The notes beneath the pieces were generated by a model. That model was given only the letters and a program-made list of their open reading frames with translations. It was not told the origin of the DNA and ran no database searches. A program made the position numbers and the translations under genes. This document shows positions 26,695 to 36,751 of a stretch of DNA of 64,000 bases, in pieces; the first letter of the stretch is position 1; every line of letters begins with the position of its first letter. This DNA comes from Rhodobacter sp. (lineage in GTDB: Bacteria; Pseudomonadota; Alphaproteobacteria; Rhodobacterales; Rhodobacteraceae): positions 1-64,000 of the forward strand of contig JADJAB010000037.1 in the NCBI GenBank assembly GCA_016704435.1. The letters run 5' to 3'.

Positions 26695-28768
26695 ATGAGG
26701 ATTGGTGGCCTTGTCCGATTGGGTCTTCGCCTTGCGATGGTGCTGGTCGCCTTTGCGACCTTTGCCGATACGGCCCGCGCGCAGGACCGCTGGGCACTGG
26801 TTCTGGGGGTGTCGACCTATGACAGCCCGCTGGTCACTCCGCTGAAGAACACACTGAACGACGCGCGGACTGTCGCAGCATCCCTGAACAACATGGGGTT
26901 CAAGGTCTATTACCTTGAGAATGCCACCAAGAACGAAATCAACAGCGCCCTTGACCTGATCGAGATCGATCAGCCGGGCAGGAGGTCGGCCTGTTCTATT
27001 TTGCGGGCCATGCCGTCCAGCTTGAAGGGCAGAACTTCGTCCTTCCCTCGGACATCGACCCGAAGGGGGCAAGACGCTGCGCACCGATGCGGTTTCGGTC
27101 AACGAGGTGGTGGCCCGGATGAATGCGATCGGCACCCGCAGCCTTGTCGTCATCCTGGACGCCTGTCGCAATTCGCCGCTGCCCGGAGAAAGCGCCAGCG
27201 GCACGGGTCTTGCACTGGTCGATGCGCCACCGAACACGGTGATCGCATATTCGACTTCGCCGGGTGCCGTTGCCTTTGACGGCGCAGGTGCAAACAGCCC
27301 CTACACCGCTGCCCTGGCCTCGTCTCTCGAAGGCTCCGAAAAGGATTTCCGTGACGTGCTGCGCCTTGTGCGCGCCAAGGTCCGGCTGGCAACCGGTGGC
27401 GAGCAGACGCCGTGGTACATCGACAATACCCGCGCGCCGATCACCATCCGTCCGACCAATCCGATTGCGCCCGAGGAGCTGACCGAGCTTGTCTCGGGCC
27501 GCCCGATGAGCCTGCCGTTGACGGCCTGGCTGACCATTGCGGAAAGCGCCGATTCCCGCGACTTCGAGCATTTCATTGCGCTTTTCCCCGAGGACCAACT
27601 GGCCGAGGCCGCCAAACGCCAGATCCTTGAGATCGAAACCGGCAATAGTCCTGACTTTCCGCTGATGGAGATCGAGGTCGACGGGCCCGGCCGCGAGATC
27701 CCCGAAGGGCTGATTTCCGAAGTCACGGCCTGTGATATCCTCGCGACAGGGGTCGGCGACGTGATGGCAGTGGCAGAGCCGGTGCCGCATGATCTGGTGA
27801 ACACCCGTGCCGCCCTGCGCGCCTGTGTCGAGGCGGTGCAAGAAGCGCCGAAGAATGCCCGGCTGGTGAACCATCTGGCGCGGGTCTTGCGGCTGTCCCA
27901 GCGTTTCGAAGAGGCGCTGCACTACTACAGGCTTGCAGCCGAGTTGGGCAACCCCTCGGCCTATATCGGGATCTCGGAATTCTACCGTCAGGGGATCGCC
28001 GTCGAACCCGATTACAGGCGCGCCTTCGAGGCCGCCCGGACTGGCGCGCTGCTCGGCTCGCCCCGGCTGCAGCTGATGACCGGCATCTTCTATCGCGAAG
28101 GCTGGGGCGTGCAGCAATCCTACCCCGAGGCCATGCGCTGGATGTGGCTGTCGGTGCAGAACGGCTTTCCTCCGGCCTTCGTTGCCTATGGCGACTTCTA
28201 TCGCAAGGGGCTGGGCGTCGAGGTTGATGAGGCGCGCGCGGTCGGTTTCTACCGGCAGGCGGCGGTTCTGGGCAGCTCGGACGCCGAGAACCTGATCGGC
28301 ATGGCCTATATGCGCGGCAAGGGCGCGACGCATGATCCCGAGACTGGGATCCAATGGCTGGTGCGGTCCAGCGATGCGGGAAACCCCTTTGCGGCGTTCC
28401 AGTTGGGGCGGGCGTTTCAGGACGGTTGGGGCGTGAAGAAAGACCTCAAGACCGCATTGGCCTATTTCCGGCTTTCGGCCCAGCGGAACTATCTGGGCGC
28501 GCATATCCTGATCGGTGACATCTTGCGCGAAGGGCTGCCGGGCGAACCGCCCAACGGGCCGGAAGCCTACGCAAATTACATCATCGCCCGCGAGGCGGCC
28601 ATCTTGCGTGACACGCGCGATGCCAAGGAGGAGTTGACGGACGCCGAGGCCCGGATCGCCGATATCCAGCCCGCGCTTTCGCCCGAGGAACGAACGGCCG
28701 GCGAACAGATCGCCACGAACTGGATCAACCAATACGGGCTACTGGACTTCAACCTTGTCAGCGAGTGA
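26695..28768 (+). pseudogene. Secreted caspase-like (peptidase C14) protein with SEL1 repeats, two frameshifts
   Basis: Signal peptide to about TARAQDRW, then a caspase p20 fold: WALVLGVSTYDSPLVTPLKN, LNDARTVAASLNNMGFKVYY, the catalytic His in LFYFAGHAVQLEGQNFVLPS, and the Cys in SLVVILDACRNSPLPGESAS. After about residue 260 a Trp...LFP repeat (AWLTIAESADSRDFEHFIAL) and then at least five SEL1 repeats (YYRLAAELGNPSAYIGISEF and so on) follow. The frame breaks near 26977 and 27067. Adding one G to each G run (GGG and GGGGG) restores one protein of about 690 residues. Both catalytic residues are kept. Periplasmic location is predicted. Start ATG 26695 has GAGG upstream. Confidence 0.8.
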
Positions 28769-30755
28769 GCCGGGTGACGGGAACCGGCGTCTGGGCGATT
28801 TTCCCTTTGTTTTTCCGTCCTATGACGAGCCTTGGGCCGATGCCAACTGGCGTGAGCTTGTCGGCAATCAACCGCATGCCTTGCGTGTCCACGGCGTAAA
28901 GGGGCTTGATGCCTGTCACAAGGCGGCGGCGGATGCCGTGACCGGCGACTGGGTGGTGACGATCGACGCCGATACAAGGATCGACCCGCGTCTGCTGGAT
29001 GCCACCGTCCCGCTATACCTTATGAACGGCAATCTGCGGCTGGACTGGCTTAGCCGCAATGCTGTCAACGGATTGTGGAGCGGCAACGGCTGCGTCAAGC
29101 TGTGGCCAAGGGCGCTCTTGCAAGAGATGCGGTCGCATGAGGCCGCGCCGCCGGGTGCGATGTCACTGGATCACGACATCGGCGCGATCCGTCCGGGCAG
29201 ATCGGCACAGGTGACGATGCCCGAGCGTGCGGCATTCACCGAACCGTCGCTGACCGCGTTTCACGCCTTCCGCGCGGGTCTGCGGGAAACGGTTTTCCTG
29301 CGCCAGATGGCCGAAGCGACGGCGCTGCGCAGTGGCCTTGCAGATTGGCGCGAGGATACCGCAGCACGGCGCCTGATCGAGATCTGGTGCAGCATCGGGC
29401 GGCACGCCCCGAACGGGCACTGGCTGCTCTACGGTGCCAGGCTTGGCCTGTTGCTGCCACAGCTCTGGCCGGGCTGGGATCCCCGGATGATCAACGACTA
29501 TGGCCGCATCGCCGAACTCTGGCACGGGCAGGCAATGCCGCGCCATGCCCGGGGCAGGGGCTGGAACTGGCAAAGCCTGGACGGTGACCTGCGCCATCTG
29601 GGGCAAGAGCTTGTCCAGGGCCAGGGTCTTGCCATCATCGAATTCGAGCCCGCGCATTCGCGGCAGTTGGCAGCGCTGGATGTCTGGTCGCCATCGGTCA
29701 CGTCAAGCAGGCTGGACGGCCTCGGGCACCGGCTGTCAAAATCGGAGCAGGACGGCGCGCCCTTGCGCGAGGTGCTGGAGATTGCCGCCGCATTGGACCA
29801 CCCGGCCGCCTTTGACAATCTGGGCATGCTTTGCCTGAAACACGGTTCCGCCGGTGCCGATCCTGCCCGCGCGGCCTGGTTGTTTGGCGCGGCTGCAGCA
29901 CTTGGCAATCCGCATGCTCCCGGCCATCTGGCTGCGCTTGCCGCCGATCCGGCCACCGCTGCGGCGGTGGCCGGTGTCGCCCCGGCCCGGCTTGCCCGGG
30001 ATCTGCCGGTCCTGACCCAGCACGGCAAGAACAAGACCGCGCTGCGACGGGCGCTGCGCCAATGCGATGGGCCGATCTGTCTGGTCCTGGATCAGGGCGT
30101 CACCCCGGCACCCACCTTTGGCACGCATGTGCCGGATCCCGCGCCGGCGCTTGCCGGGCAGATCGTCGGCTACCTCTGTGTCTGCCCGGTCACCGGCCTT
30201 GGGCGTCCGCGCGGCCTCCGCCTGGCGACACCGGAAAGGTTGATCCAGACGCCGGATGCCGCGGCTGATGTCATCCTGCCGGTCATCCTGGGGCTTTTGC
30301 CTGCCCCAACCGATCCAGCCCAGGCCCTGGCCGGAGGTCTGGCCGCAAGCCAGGAGGATATGCCGCTGGTTCTTGCGACGATCGGACTTGACCGTCCCTG
30401 GGGAGCGTATTGGGTGCTGGGCACGCTTCTTGCCCTTTCGGGGCGGAAGCCCGACGTGGCCGAGATCAAACGGCTTGCCCGGCTTGGCCTCGAAGCCATC
30501 CTGCGCCAGGTCGACGCCGCGGCGCGTGTCCTTTCGCAACAAACCGGGGCCGAAGTGCCGATCTTGTCGGCCGAGGAAAGCAGCGCCTTGCGCAGAATGC
30601 TGCCGCCGATCCCTGCACGGCACCACTGGCAGAACGCCGCAACGGCACTGGCGGGCCTTGGCCCCGACATGCAGCACCGGTCGTGCATGATGGCGCAGGC
30701 GGCAATTGCCCTATGGGGCAGGGCGCCTGAGGCGAAGCGCCAGACCGCTACCTGA
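28755..30755 (+). CDS. Large putative glycosyltransferase with SEL1-like segment
   Basis: About 666 residues if TTG 28755 is used; the start is uncertain and may be a little downstream. The N-terminal domain reads FPFVFPSYDEPWADANWREL, HALRVHGVKGLDACHKAAAD and WVVTIDADTRID, which matches a GT-A-like domain with a DAD metal motif found in large bacterial glycosyltransferases. Around residues 335-400 there is an SEL1/TPR-like helical part (AAFDNLGMLCLKHGSA; AAWLFGAAAALGNPHA). The rest is unassigned. It overlaps the end of the caspase-like gene by 14 bp, so the two are co-transcribed and share a repeat type. Confidence 0.65.
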   Translation: MSASEPGDGNRRLGDFPFVFPSYDEPWADANWRELVGNQPHALRVHGVKGLDACHKAAADAVTGDWVVTIDADTRIDPRLLDATVPLYLMNGNLRLDWLSRNAVNGLWSGNGCVKLWPRALLQEMRSHEAAPPGAMSLDHDIGAIRPGRSAQVTMPERAAFTEPSLTAFHAFRAGLRETVFLRQMAEATALRSGLADWREDTAARRLIEIWCSIGRHAPNGHWLLYGARLGLLLPQLWPGWDPRMINDYGRIAELWHGQAMPRHARGRGWNWQSLDGDLRHLGQELVQGQGLAIIEFEPAHSRQLAALDVWSPSVTSSRLDGLGHRLSKSEQDGAPLREVLEIAAALDHPAAFDNLGMLCLKHGSAGADPARAAWLFGAAAALGNPHAPGHLAALAADPATAAAVAGVAPARLARDLPVLTQHGKNKTALRRALRQCDGPICLVLDQGVTPAPTFGTHVPDPAPALAGQIVGYLCVCPVTGLGRPRGLRLATPERLIQTPDAAADVILPVILGLLPAPTDPAQALAGGLAASQEDMPLVLATIGLDRPWGAYWVLGTLLALSGRKPDVAEIKRLARLGLEAILRQVDAAARVLSQQTGAEVPILSAEESSALRRMLPPIPARHHWQNAATALAGLGPDMQHRSCMMAQAAIALWGRAPEAKRQTAT

Positions 30756-31340
30756 GGATCTTGTGGATAAGACCGGACGACTTGCAGGACGTATGATCCG
30801 CAAGCCTGCCTGATCCGGTTTCGTCAAACGAGATCCTTGAGGTCGCGACCCGCCCGGTGCTGACCGACCTGTACGTGACCGTCACCGAATGCGTCTCGGC
30901 CACGGCATAGCCTTTGCCGGACGCAAGCGGCACAAGGCGGATGTCCGAACTGGATTTGACCTTGCGCTCTGTCGGGCCGTTCAGCGGCGGTTTGGCGATC
31001 AGCACTGCCTTCGGAGCCGTCCCCGACACTTCGACCCGGTTGCCCAGCGCCACCTGAATCAGCGTTCCGCAATCAACCAGCGCCGGAGCGGCCGACCTGA
31101 CGCGTATGCTGCCATCGCGCAAGAGCGTGGTGCTTTCGAAACCGGCGGCCTTCAACGCCTGAACCACGTCACCCGGCGTTCTGCTGGTAGAGATGGTGTC
31201 CGTTCCAGTCGCCTGGGGGCACGAAACGTCAGGCCGTCCTGTGCGGGCGGCACTGCGGCGCAACCGGCCACCAGCAGTGCTAGTCCGATACCCGGCATCC
31301 AGCCCGACGGAAATGCCAACACCTCAGGACCGCGCATCAA
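30748..31340 (-). pseudogene. Lipoprotein of unknown function, frameshifted
   Basis: From ATG 31340 (overlapping the upstream stop by 4 bp) or ATG 31298 the protein starts with a lipoprotein signal peptide, MPGIGLALLVAGCAAVPPAQ, then DGLTFRAP. Near 31226 the frame breaks. It continues in the frame ending at 30748 as QATGTDTISTSRTPGDVVQA, LKAAGFESTTLLRDGSIRVR and later YAVAETHSVTVTYRSVSTGR. One extra C in the CCCCC run repairs it to about 195 residues. It is on the opposite strand to the caspase and glycosyltransferase genes. Family not recognised; outer-membrane anchoring is predicted. Confidence 0.6.
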
Positions 31341-31648
31341 TAAACCCCCGCGTCGCCGTTTCCGCCATCGCCCACACGGGTTGTTCCACCGGCAGCAGGG
31401 GGCACAGGGGCGATCTTTCGGGGCGCCCCGATGACACCCAGCCGGGCAAGGGCCGCGACGGCATCGTCAACATAGTCACCGGCAGGGAACAGGCTGAGGT
31501 AATGATAATAGGCCTCGGCCGTATCCGCCGACATCGCGGCGCTCCAGGTTTCGCTTTCATCGGTTCCTGCCGCAGAAGCGGCCGAGCCGCTCAGCAGGAC
31601 TGCGAAGAAAGCTCTGAGGAATGAAGTCCAGCGGGAAACTGTGGCCAT
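31337..31648 (-). CDS. Small exported protein with caspase-associated LFP motif
   Basis: 103 residues. Signal peptide MATVSRWTSFLRAFFAVLLS to SAASAAG. The mature part has one helical motif WSAAMSADTAEAYYHYLSLF then PAGDYVDDAVAALARLG, which resembles the WLTIAESADSRDFEHFIALF-PEDQ segment in the caspase-like protein at 26695. The tail is Pro/Gly-rich. It is translationally coupled (4-bp overlap) to the lipoprotein gene downstream. It may be an envelope partner of the caspase-like protein (inference). Confidence 0.65.
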   Translation of the reverse strand: MATVSRWTSFLRAFFAVLLSGSAASAAGTDESETWSAAMSADTAEAYYHYLSLFPAGDYVDDAVAALARLGVIGAPRKIAPVPPAAGGTTRVGDGGNGDAGVY

Positions 31649-31679
31649 GAAACCGGAATCCGTAATCAGGGTCGAAATG

Positions 31680-32225
31680 CTATATTTTTTCTACCATGTT
31701 TGAGAGGATTCGGAAAGCAATCCGTTTCTCGTTCCGGGCGATCCGGACCAGTTCATGCACATCCTTGGGCGCGAGTTCCAGCAGTTCCAGCGCGGCATCG
31801 TTGGCCCACTCGCAACTGACGACGCACCAGGACGACAGGATCAGCGACAGGCGGCGAAAGCTGTGGGCAAGCGCATCCTGAATGTCGCCGGGGGCGGCAT
31901 ATGCGGTTTGCAGCGGCCAGGGCACGAATTCGAAGATCATGTCGCGTGCGGTGATGCAGCCGGTCGGGATGCGATCCGAAATGACAAGGCAGCGGAACCC
32001 CCTTGTCTCGCAACAGGCGCGATGTGCGCCAAGCCGCGTTTCCAGATCCTGCGCATCGCCAAAGTGGACCAGCGCCCGGCTGACCTGCATGCCCGCCATC
32101 TCGCCGTCTTCGGTTGCACCGGAGGCAACGGGCGGCGCTGCCTTTGCGGCCGCCCGCTTTCCGGCAGCGATCGCATTGGAGAGGCGGCGTAACATGGATG
32201 ATCGGTTCTCCGGGGCAAACGGCAT
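31680..32225 (-). CDS. Protein of unknown function
   Basis: About 181 residues from Met at 32225 (Met at 32195 also possible). After a basic, Ala-rich N-terminus comes a compact part: SRALVHFGDAQDLETRLGAH, RACCETRGFRCLVISDRIPT, DMIFEFVPWPLQTAYAAPGD, FRRLSLILSSWCVVSCEWAN. Five cysteines and no signal peptide. The last 50 residues are helical. I do not recognise it. It is divergent from the glycosyltransferase gene at 32278, with only about 50 bp between them. Confidence 0.6.
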   Translation of the reverse strand: MPFAPENRSSMLRRLSNAIAAGKRAAAKAAPPVASGATEDGEMAGMQVSRALVHFGDAQDLETRLGAHRACCETRGFRCLVISDRIPTGCITARDMIFEFVPWPLQTAYAAPGDIQDALAHSFRRLSLILSSWCVVSCEWANDAALELLELAPKDVHELVRIARNEKRIAFRILSNMVEKI

Positions 32226-32277
32226 GGACAGAGTTTCAGGCGGACATATAGTGATACATTGATCGCAGGGCACAGCA

Positions 32278-34509
32278 ATGATGGACGTCGATATTCTGAT
32301 TGCCGGCGATTTCCGGTTTCCCGGCGGGACATCGACCTCGATCGCGTCCGAGGCGCGGGCGCTGGCGGTGGCAGGCTATCGTGTCGGTCTTCTGGCGCTT
32401 GCGACCGGCCCCCTGGCGCCCCGTCGCCCGATCCATGCCGAAATCCGCGCGCTGGACGATGCGGGTCTTGCCCGCCTTGTGCCGCAGAATGAACCTGTGC
32501 AGGCGCAGCTTTGCTGCCTGCATCATCCGCTTGCCTTTTCGGTGCTGCCAGCCGTTCCGCCGCTGGTGACCTGTCGGCATTGCATTCTGGTCGTTCACCA
32601 CCCCGCAGTCGACGCGTCCGGTGCCGCGCAATACGATGTGCCCGCGGTGATCGCGATCACCGCTGCGCTTTTCGGCCCGACACTCTGGGCGCCCGTGGGT
32701 CCGAAGGTGCGGGTAACGTTGGAGAACCTGCCCGAACCGCCGCCGATGACGCCCGAGGATTGGTTCAACATCCTGGATCCCGACGACTTCGCCGCGGCCC
32801 GCGCCCGACTTCCGCACCGCCTTCCGGTCATCGGGCGCCACAGCCGCCCGCAGGCGTCGAAATGGCCCGGCGACCGGGAAACCTTTGTTGCGGCCTATCC
32901 CGACGATCCCGGCGTCAGGGTGCGGCTGCTGGGTTATTCCGCCGAGCTTGACCCTGTCGTCGCCCCGCGCCCCGCAAACTGGGAGGTCTTGCCGTTCGGC
33001 GCGTTGCCGGTGCGCGATTTTCTGGGCTCGCTGGACTATTTCTCCTACTTTCATGGCCCGGACTGGATCGAGGCCTTTGGCCGTTCGATCCTTGAGGCGA
33101 TGGCGTCGGGGCTGGTGTGCTTTCTGCCGCCGGATTTCCGCAACCTGTTCGGCGATGCCGCGGTCTACTGCACGCCCGCCGAGGTTCTGGGTCATGTGCG
33201 GCGGCTGCAACAGGACCTGCCCGCCCGCCAGGCCATGGCTGCCCGCGCGGTTGAAACCGTGCGCGAACGGTTCGGACCCGGTCTGGCGGTTGCCCGTGTG
33301 CAGGCCCTGATCGGCCCGCCTTCCGTCGGCCGGGCTGCCGCGAGCCGCCCCGCCGAGGCTTCACGCTGCACTGGACGTATCCTTTACTTCACGTCGAACG
33401 GCGTGGGCATGGGGCATCTGACCCGCTGCATGGCCACGGCACGACGGATGTCGCCTGGAACAAGCCCAGTCGTGATCACGATGAGCAAGGCCTTCGGGGT
33501 GGTGCAGGACGAGGGCATCCATGTCGAGTATCTGCGCTATTTTCGCTCCATCGGACTTGATCACGCGACCTGGACCGAAAAGCTGACGGATGAGCTGACG
33601 GCAATTCTGTCCTACCACCAGCCCGACGTTTTTGTCTTTGACGGCAATGTGCCTTACGGCGGAATGCTTGCCGCGCTGGACAGCAGGCCGGACTTGTGGA
33701 GGGTCTGGCAGCGCAGGCCACTGTGGCGACCCGGCGTCGGTGCGGAATTCCTGAGGCTGGCTTCCGCTTTCGATGTCGTGCTGGAACCCGGCGAATTTGC
33801 CGACCCGGTCGACCGCGGGCTGACCACCGCCAGCAGCGCCGATGCCTTCCGCGTGGCGCCGATCCGCTTTCTGGACCTCGAAGAGGCCTATTCGCGCAAG
33901 CTTGCGCGGTCTTTGCTGGGGTTGGACCCGGATCGCCCGGCCGTGCTGATGCAGTTCGGCGCCGGCAACAATTTCGATTTGCGCCATCAGGCCGAAACCG
34001 TGTTCGAGATGGCCGATCCGCAGACCGGAAACCGCGATCTGCAGATCGTCTTTGCGCGCTGGCGGATTTCCGAGAACGACTGGCCCTTGCCTGCGCATGT
34101 CCGTCTGCTGGATGCCTTTCCGATTTCGCGCTATCTGGCAGCGTTCGACTGTGCCGTCGCGACCGCGGGCTACAACACCTTTCACGAAAACATCGCGGCT
34201 GCGCTGCCGACGCTCTTTGTCTCGAACGACCACCCCGAGCAGGACGAGCAATGGCTACGCGCCGAATTCGCGGCGCTGCGGGGCATGGCGCTGCGCGCCC
34301 GGACCGAAGACCCCCACCAGTTCCGCCGCAAGTTCCAATGCCTGCTGGAGCCACAGACCCGCGCGCGGCTGGCAGCCGCCTGTTCGGCCGCAAGGCAGGC
34401 CAATGGCGCGAGCGCCGCCGCGCGCTTCCTGGAAGGTCTGACGCTGACCCGCAAGCGCAGCCCGCTTGCCTTCCGCCCGGTTCCGCAGACGGCCGGCTGG
34501 CACAGATGA
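32278..34509 (+). CDS. Two-domain glycosyltransferase (GT-B plus MurG/GT28-like)
   Basis: 743 residues. The N-terminal half (to about 350) looks like a group-1 GT-B enzyme: DVDILIAGDFRFPGGTSTSI, LPFGALPVRDFLGSLDYFSY, DWIEAFGRSILEAMASGLVC with the C-terminal E-x7-E-like nucleotide-sugar site. The second half starts GRILYFTSNGVGMGHLTRCM, the glycine-rich entry of MurG/GT28-type enzymes, and ends with FDCAVATAGYNTFHENIAAA and PTLFVSNDHPEQDEQWLRAE, the donor-binding region. Two catalytic units on one chain suggest two sequential sugar transfers. The stop overlaps the next start by 4 bp. Confidence 0.75.
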   Translation: MMDVDILIAGDFRFPGGTSTSIASEARALAVAGYRVGLLALATGPLAPRRPIHAEIRALDDAGLARLVPQNEPVQAQLCCLHHPLAFSVLPAVPPLVTCRHCILVVHHPAVDASGAAQYDVPAVIAITAALFGPTLWAPVGPKVRVTLENLPEPPPMTPEDWFNILDPDDFAAARARLPHRLPVIGRHSRPQASKWPGDRETFVAAYPDDPGVRVRLLGYSAELDPVVAPRPANWEVLPFGALPVRDFLGSLDYFSYFHGPDWIEAFGRSILEAMASGLVCFLPPDFRNLFGDAAVYCTPAEVLGHVRRLQQDLPARQAMAARAVETVRERFGPGLAVARVQALIGPPSVGRAAASRPAEASRCTGRILYFTSNGVGMGHLTRCMATARRMSPGTSPVVITMSKAFGVVQDEGIHVEYLRYFRSIGLDHATWTEKLTDELTAILSYHQPDVFVFDGNVPYGGMLAALDSRPDLWRVWQRRPLWRPGVGAEFLRLASAFDVVLEPGEFADPVDRGLTTASSADAFRVAPIRFLDLEEAYSRKLARSLLGLDPDRPAVLMQFGAGNNFDLRHQAETVFEMADPQTGNRDLQIVFARWRISENDWPLPAHVRLLDAFPISRYLAAFDCAVATAGYNTFHENIAAALPTLFVSNDHPEQDEQWLRAEFAALRGMALRARTEDPHQFRRKFQCLLEPQTRARLAAACSAARQANGASAAARFLEGLTLTRKRSPLAFRPVPQTAGWHR

Positions 34510-36743
34510 CCGGAGCAAGGCATCAGGCTCGGTCAGATGCAAGGGTCACGGTGGGGATGCCGGTCTTCAACAACGCACGCACCCTGCGACGCGCCATCGA
34601 CTCGGTCCTCGGTCAGGGCTTTTCCGATTGGGTGCTGGTCATCAGCGACGACGGGTCGACCGACGGCAGCGATCGGATCGCCGCCCATGCCGCCAAGGCA
34701 GACCCGCGTATCAGCCTGCTGCGGCAGCCGCAGCGGCTGGGCTTCATGAATTTCCGCGCACCGCTTGCGTCGGCCGAAACGCCCTATTTCGTCTGGCTTG
34801 CCGGGGATGACCATTGGCATCCGGACTTTCTGGAGCACACGCTGCGCGCGCTTGACGCTGCCCCTGCCGCAGTTTCGGCTCTGCCGCAGGCCACCTTTAT
34901 CGGATCACCGGAAAGACCGGTGCCCAATCTGGGCTTTCTCAGGGGAGATGCGTCGCGGCGGATCACGCAGTATCTCCGGCATCCGGGCGGTACCCGCATG
35001 TATGGGCTGATGCGGACCGGATTGCTTGCGGCGGCCTTTCCGCCACGGCCGTTCAACGCCTATGACTGGTATCTGATGGTTGCGCTGCTGGCGAAAGGCC
35101 CGCAGCTTTCCCTGCCGCAGCAGCTGCTGTTTCGCGAAGAGACCCCCTGGTTCCGCTATGCCGAGGCCGTCGACAGCCTTTCCGACCGCGGGCTTTACCG
35201 CAGCTTTCCGGTGCTGGAGATGAGCCTGGAGCTGATCCGCGACCGGCACATTCCGCGCCGGGCCCTGCCTGCGCTGGCCGGGCTGAACCTGCGCAAACAC
35301 GAGGAATATGTCGCCGTGACGCGCCCGGATACCTTCCGGCGGCGCAAATGGCTGTATCGGCTGGCGGGCCTGCCCATCGCTCGCGATCCGGCCCGGCAGG
35401 CCGAGTTGTCAGCGCGCGATCCCGCCCCTGCGGCCGCATTCCGGTTGCCAGGGCCGGCCGCAAATGTGCGCTACCGCGGCGCCGGGGTGACCGCGATCCT
35501 GACCTTCCGCAACGCCGCAAGCACGCTTGCCGCTGCGTTCGAGCATCTTGAGGCGCTGGGCTGCGACGTGATTGCCATTGACCACGGATCAACCGATGGC
35601 AGCCGGGATATCGCCGCCTCATCGCAACAGGCGGGCCGCTGCCGCATCATCGACTCGCGCTGGACCGGCGCTTTCGATCTGCACCGCCAGCTTGCCCAAA
35701 AGCGCGAGATCATCGCCGGGCTTTCGCCAGGCTGGGTGCTGCATGCCGATGCCGACGAATTTCTTGAACCTCCGCCGGGCCAAAGCCTTGCCGATTGCAT
35801 CGTTTCGGCAAGCAGCAATGGGCAGATCGCCTTTCCGGTCACCGAGCAACTCTTTGTTCCAAGGTACGAAGACGAAGAGCACGATCCGCAGAATTTCCGC
35901 AAGACGATGACTGCTTTCGTGCAGATGCACGAACACGACGCCAAACAGCGGCTTTTCCGCAGCAACGCCGACCTAGCCCTGTGGATGCGAACCGGCGGCC
36001 ATACCGTCACCCGCGATCCTGAACGCCTGGCACCGCCGCTTGTGTTGCAGCACTTTCCCGGTCTTTCGCTGGATGATCTGCGGGCGCAATACCACGCGCG
36101 GGTCTTTGCGCCGGGCGACCGCGCAAGGCTGTGGCATGACAACCGCTCGGCCGCGCACGCCTTCGACATCGTCGAACCCGACCCGGCTCTGTTCTGCAAG
36201 GCATCACCGTCAGACCTTCGCCGCCTGCCTTTCTTCCGGCCACGGGCCCCCTATGCCGCGCCGCCGCTGCCCGTGCCGGCCGACCTCTACCTTGTCGACG
36301 GTGGCGCGGGCGGCGGCCATGCCGCCTTGCTGCAGGCCGCATTGCCCGGGCTGCGCATCGCTACGGTTGATGCCAGCGCGCTTTGGGGGATGACGCAAAA
36401 CCACCCGGTCTTGAACATTCTGGGCCATCCGGCCGGCCTGCATGGCCACAACGTGCAGCGCAGCCTTGAACGCAGCCGCGCTGTCGAATGGACGCGCCGG
36501 ATCGCGCAGGCACGGCAATGGGCGCTTGACCGCAACGCCGTCTATGCGGAACTGCGCATCGAGGAGGTCCAGCCAGGCGGCGAAGCCCTGCGCGACTGCC
36601 TCTTGCGCCTCTTGCAGCCACGCGCGCCTCGCGGCGCAACGGGCTTTGTCCCGATCGACAGCCCGGCAATCCTGCGCGGGCCTTTTGAAAATCCGGTTCG
36701 GGCGATCACCGCCCCGCTTTCCGCCGATCTTGGCTACCGGTAG
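34506..36743 (+). CDS. Tandem GT2-family glycosyltransferase
   Basis: 745 residues from ATG 34506 (ATGA overlap with the upstream gene). N-terminal GT2 domain: VTVGMPVFNNARTLRRAIDS, WVLVISDDGSTDGSDRIAAH, YFVWLAGDDHWHPDFLEHTL. A second GT2-like domain begins near residue 320: VTAILTFRNAASTLAAAFEH, DVIAIDHGSTDGSRDIAASS, and GWVLHADADEFLEPP with a DAD motif. It continues to about 560 with the EHDAKQRLFRSNADLALWMR part. The last 150 residues are unassigned (LYLVDGGAGGGHAALLQAAL, which resembles a small nucleotide-binding start). Likely assembles a surface glycan with its neighbours. Confidence 0.75.
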   Translation: MTGARHQARSDARVTVGMPVFNNARTLRRAIDSVLGQGFSDWVLVISDDGSTDGSDRIAAHAAKADPRISLLRQPQRLGFMNFRAPLASAETPYFVWLAGDDHWHPDFLEHTLRALDAAPAAVSALPQATFIGSPERPVPNLGFLRGDASRRITQYLRHPGGTRMYGLMRTGLLAAAFPPRPFNAYDWYLMVALLAKGPQLSLPQQLLFREETPWFRYAEAVDSLSDRGLYRSFPVLEMSLELIRDRHIPRRALPALAGLNLRKHEEYVAVTRPDTFRRRKWLYRLAGLPIARDPARQAELSARDPAPAAAFRLPGPAANVRYRGAGVTAILTFRNAASTLAAAFEHLEALGCDVIAIDHGSTDGSRDIAASSQQAGRCRIIDSRWTGAFDLHRQLAQKREIIAGLSPGWVLHADADEFLEPPPGQSLADCIVSASSNGQIAFPVTEQLFVPRYEDEEHDPQNFRKTMTAFVQMHEHDAKQRLFRSNADLALWMRTGGHTVTRDPERLAPPLVLQHFPGLSLDDLRAQYHARVFAPGDRARLWHDNRSAAHAFDIVEPDPALFCKASPSDLRRLPFFRPRAPYAAPPLPVPADLYLVDGGAGGGHAALLQAALPGLRIATVDASALWGMTQNHPVLNILGHPAGLHGHNVQRSLERSRAVEWTRRIAQARQWALDRNAVYAELRIEEVQPGGEALRDCLLRLLQPRAPRGATGFVPIDSPAILRGPFENPVRAITAPLSADLGYR

Positions 36744-36751
36744 AGCGCGCG

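Noticed and set aside
33696..34505. Long upstream extension of the tandem GT2 gene
   Set aside because: It overlaps the coding sequence of the upstream glycosyltransferase in another frame and has no domain; the ATG at 34506 with a 4-bp overlap is the natural start.
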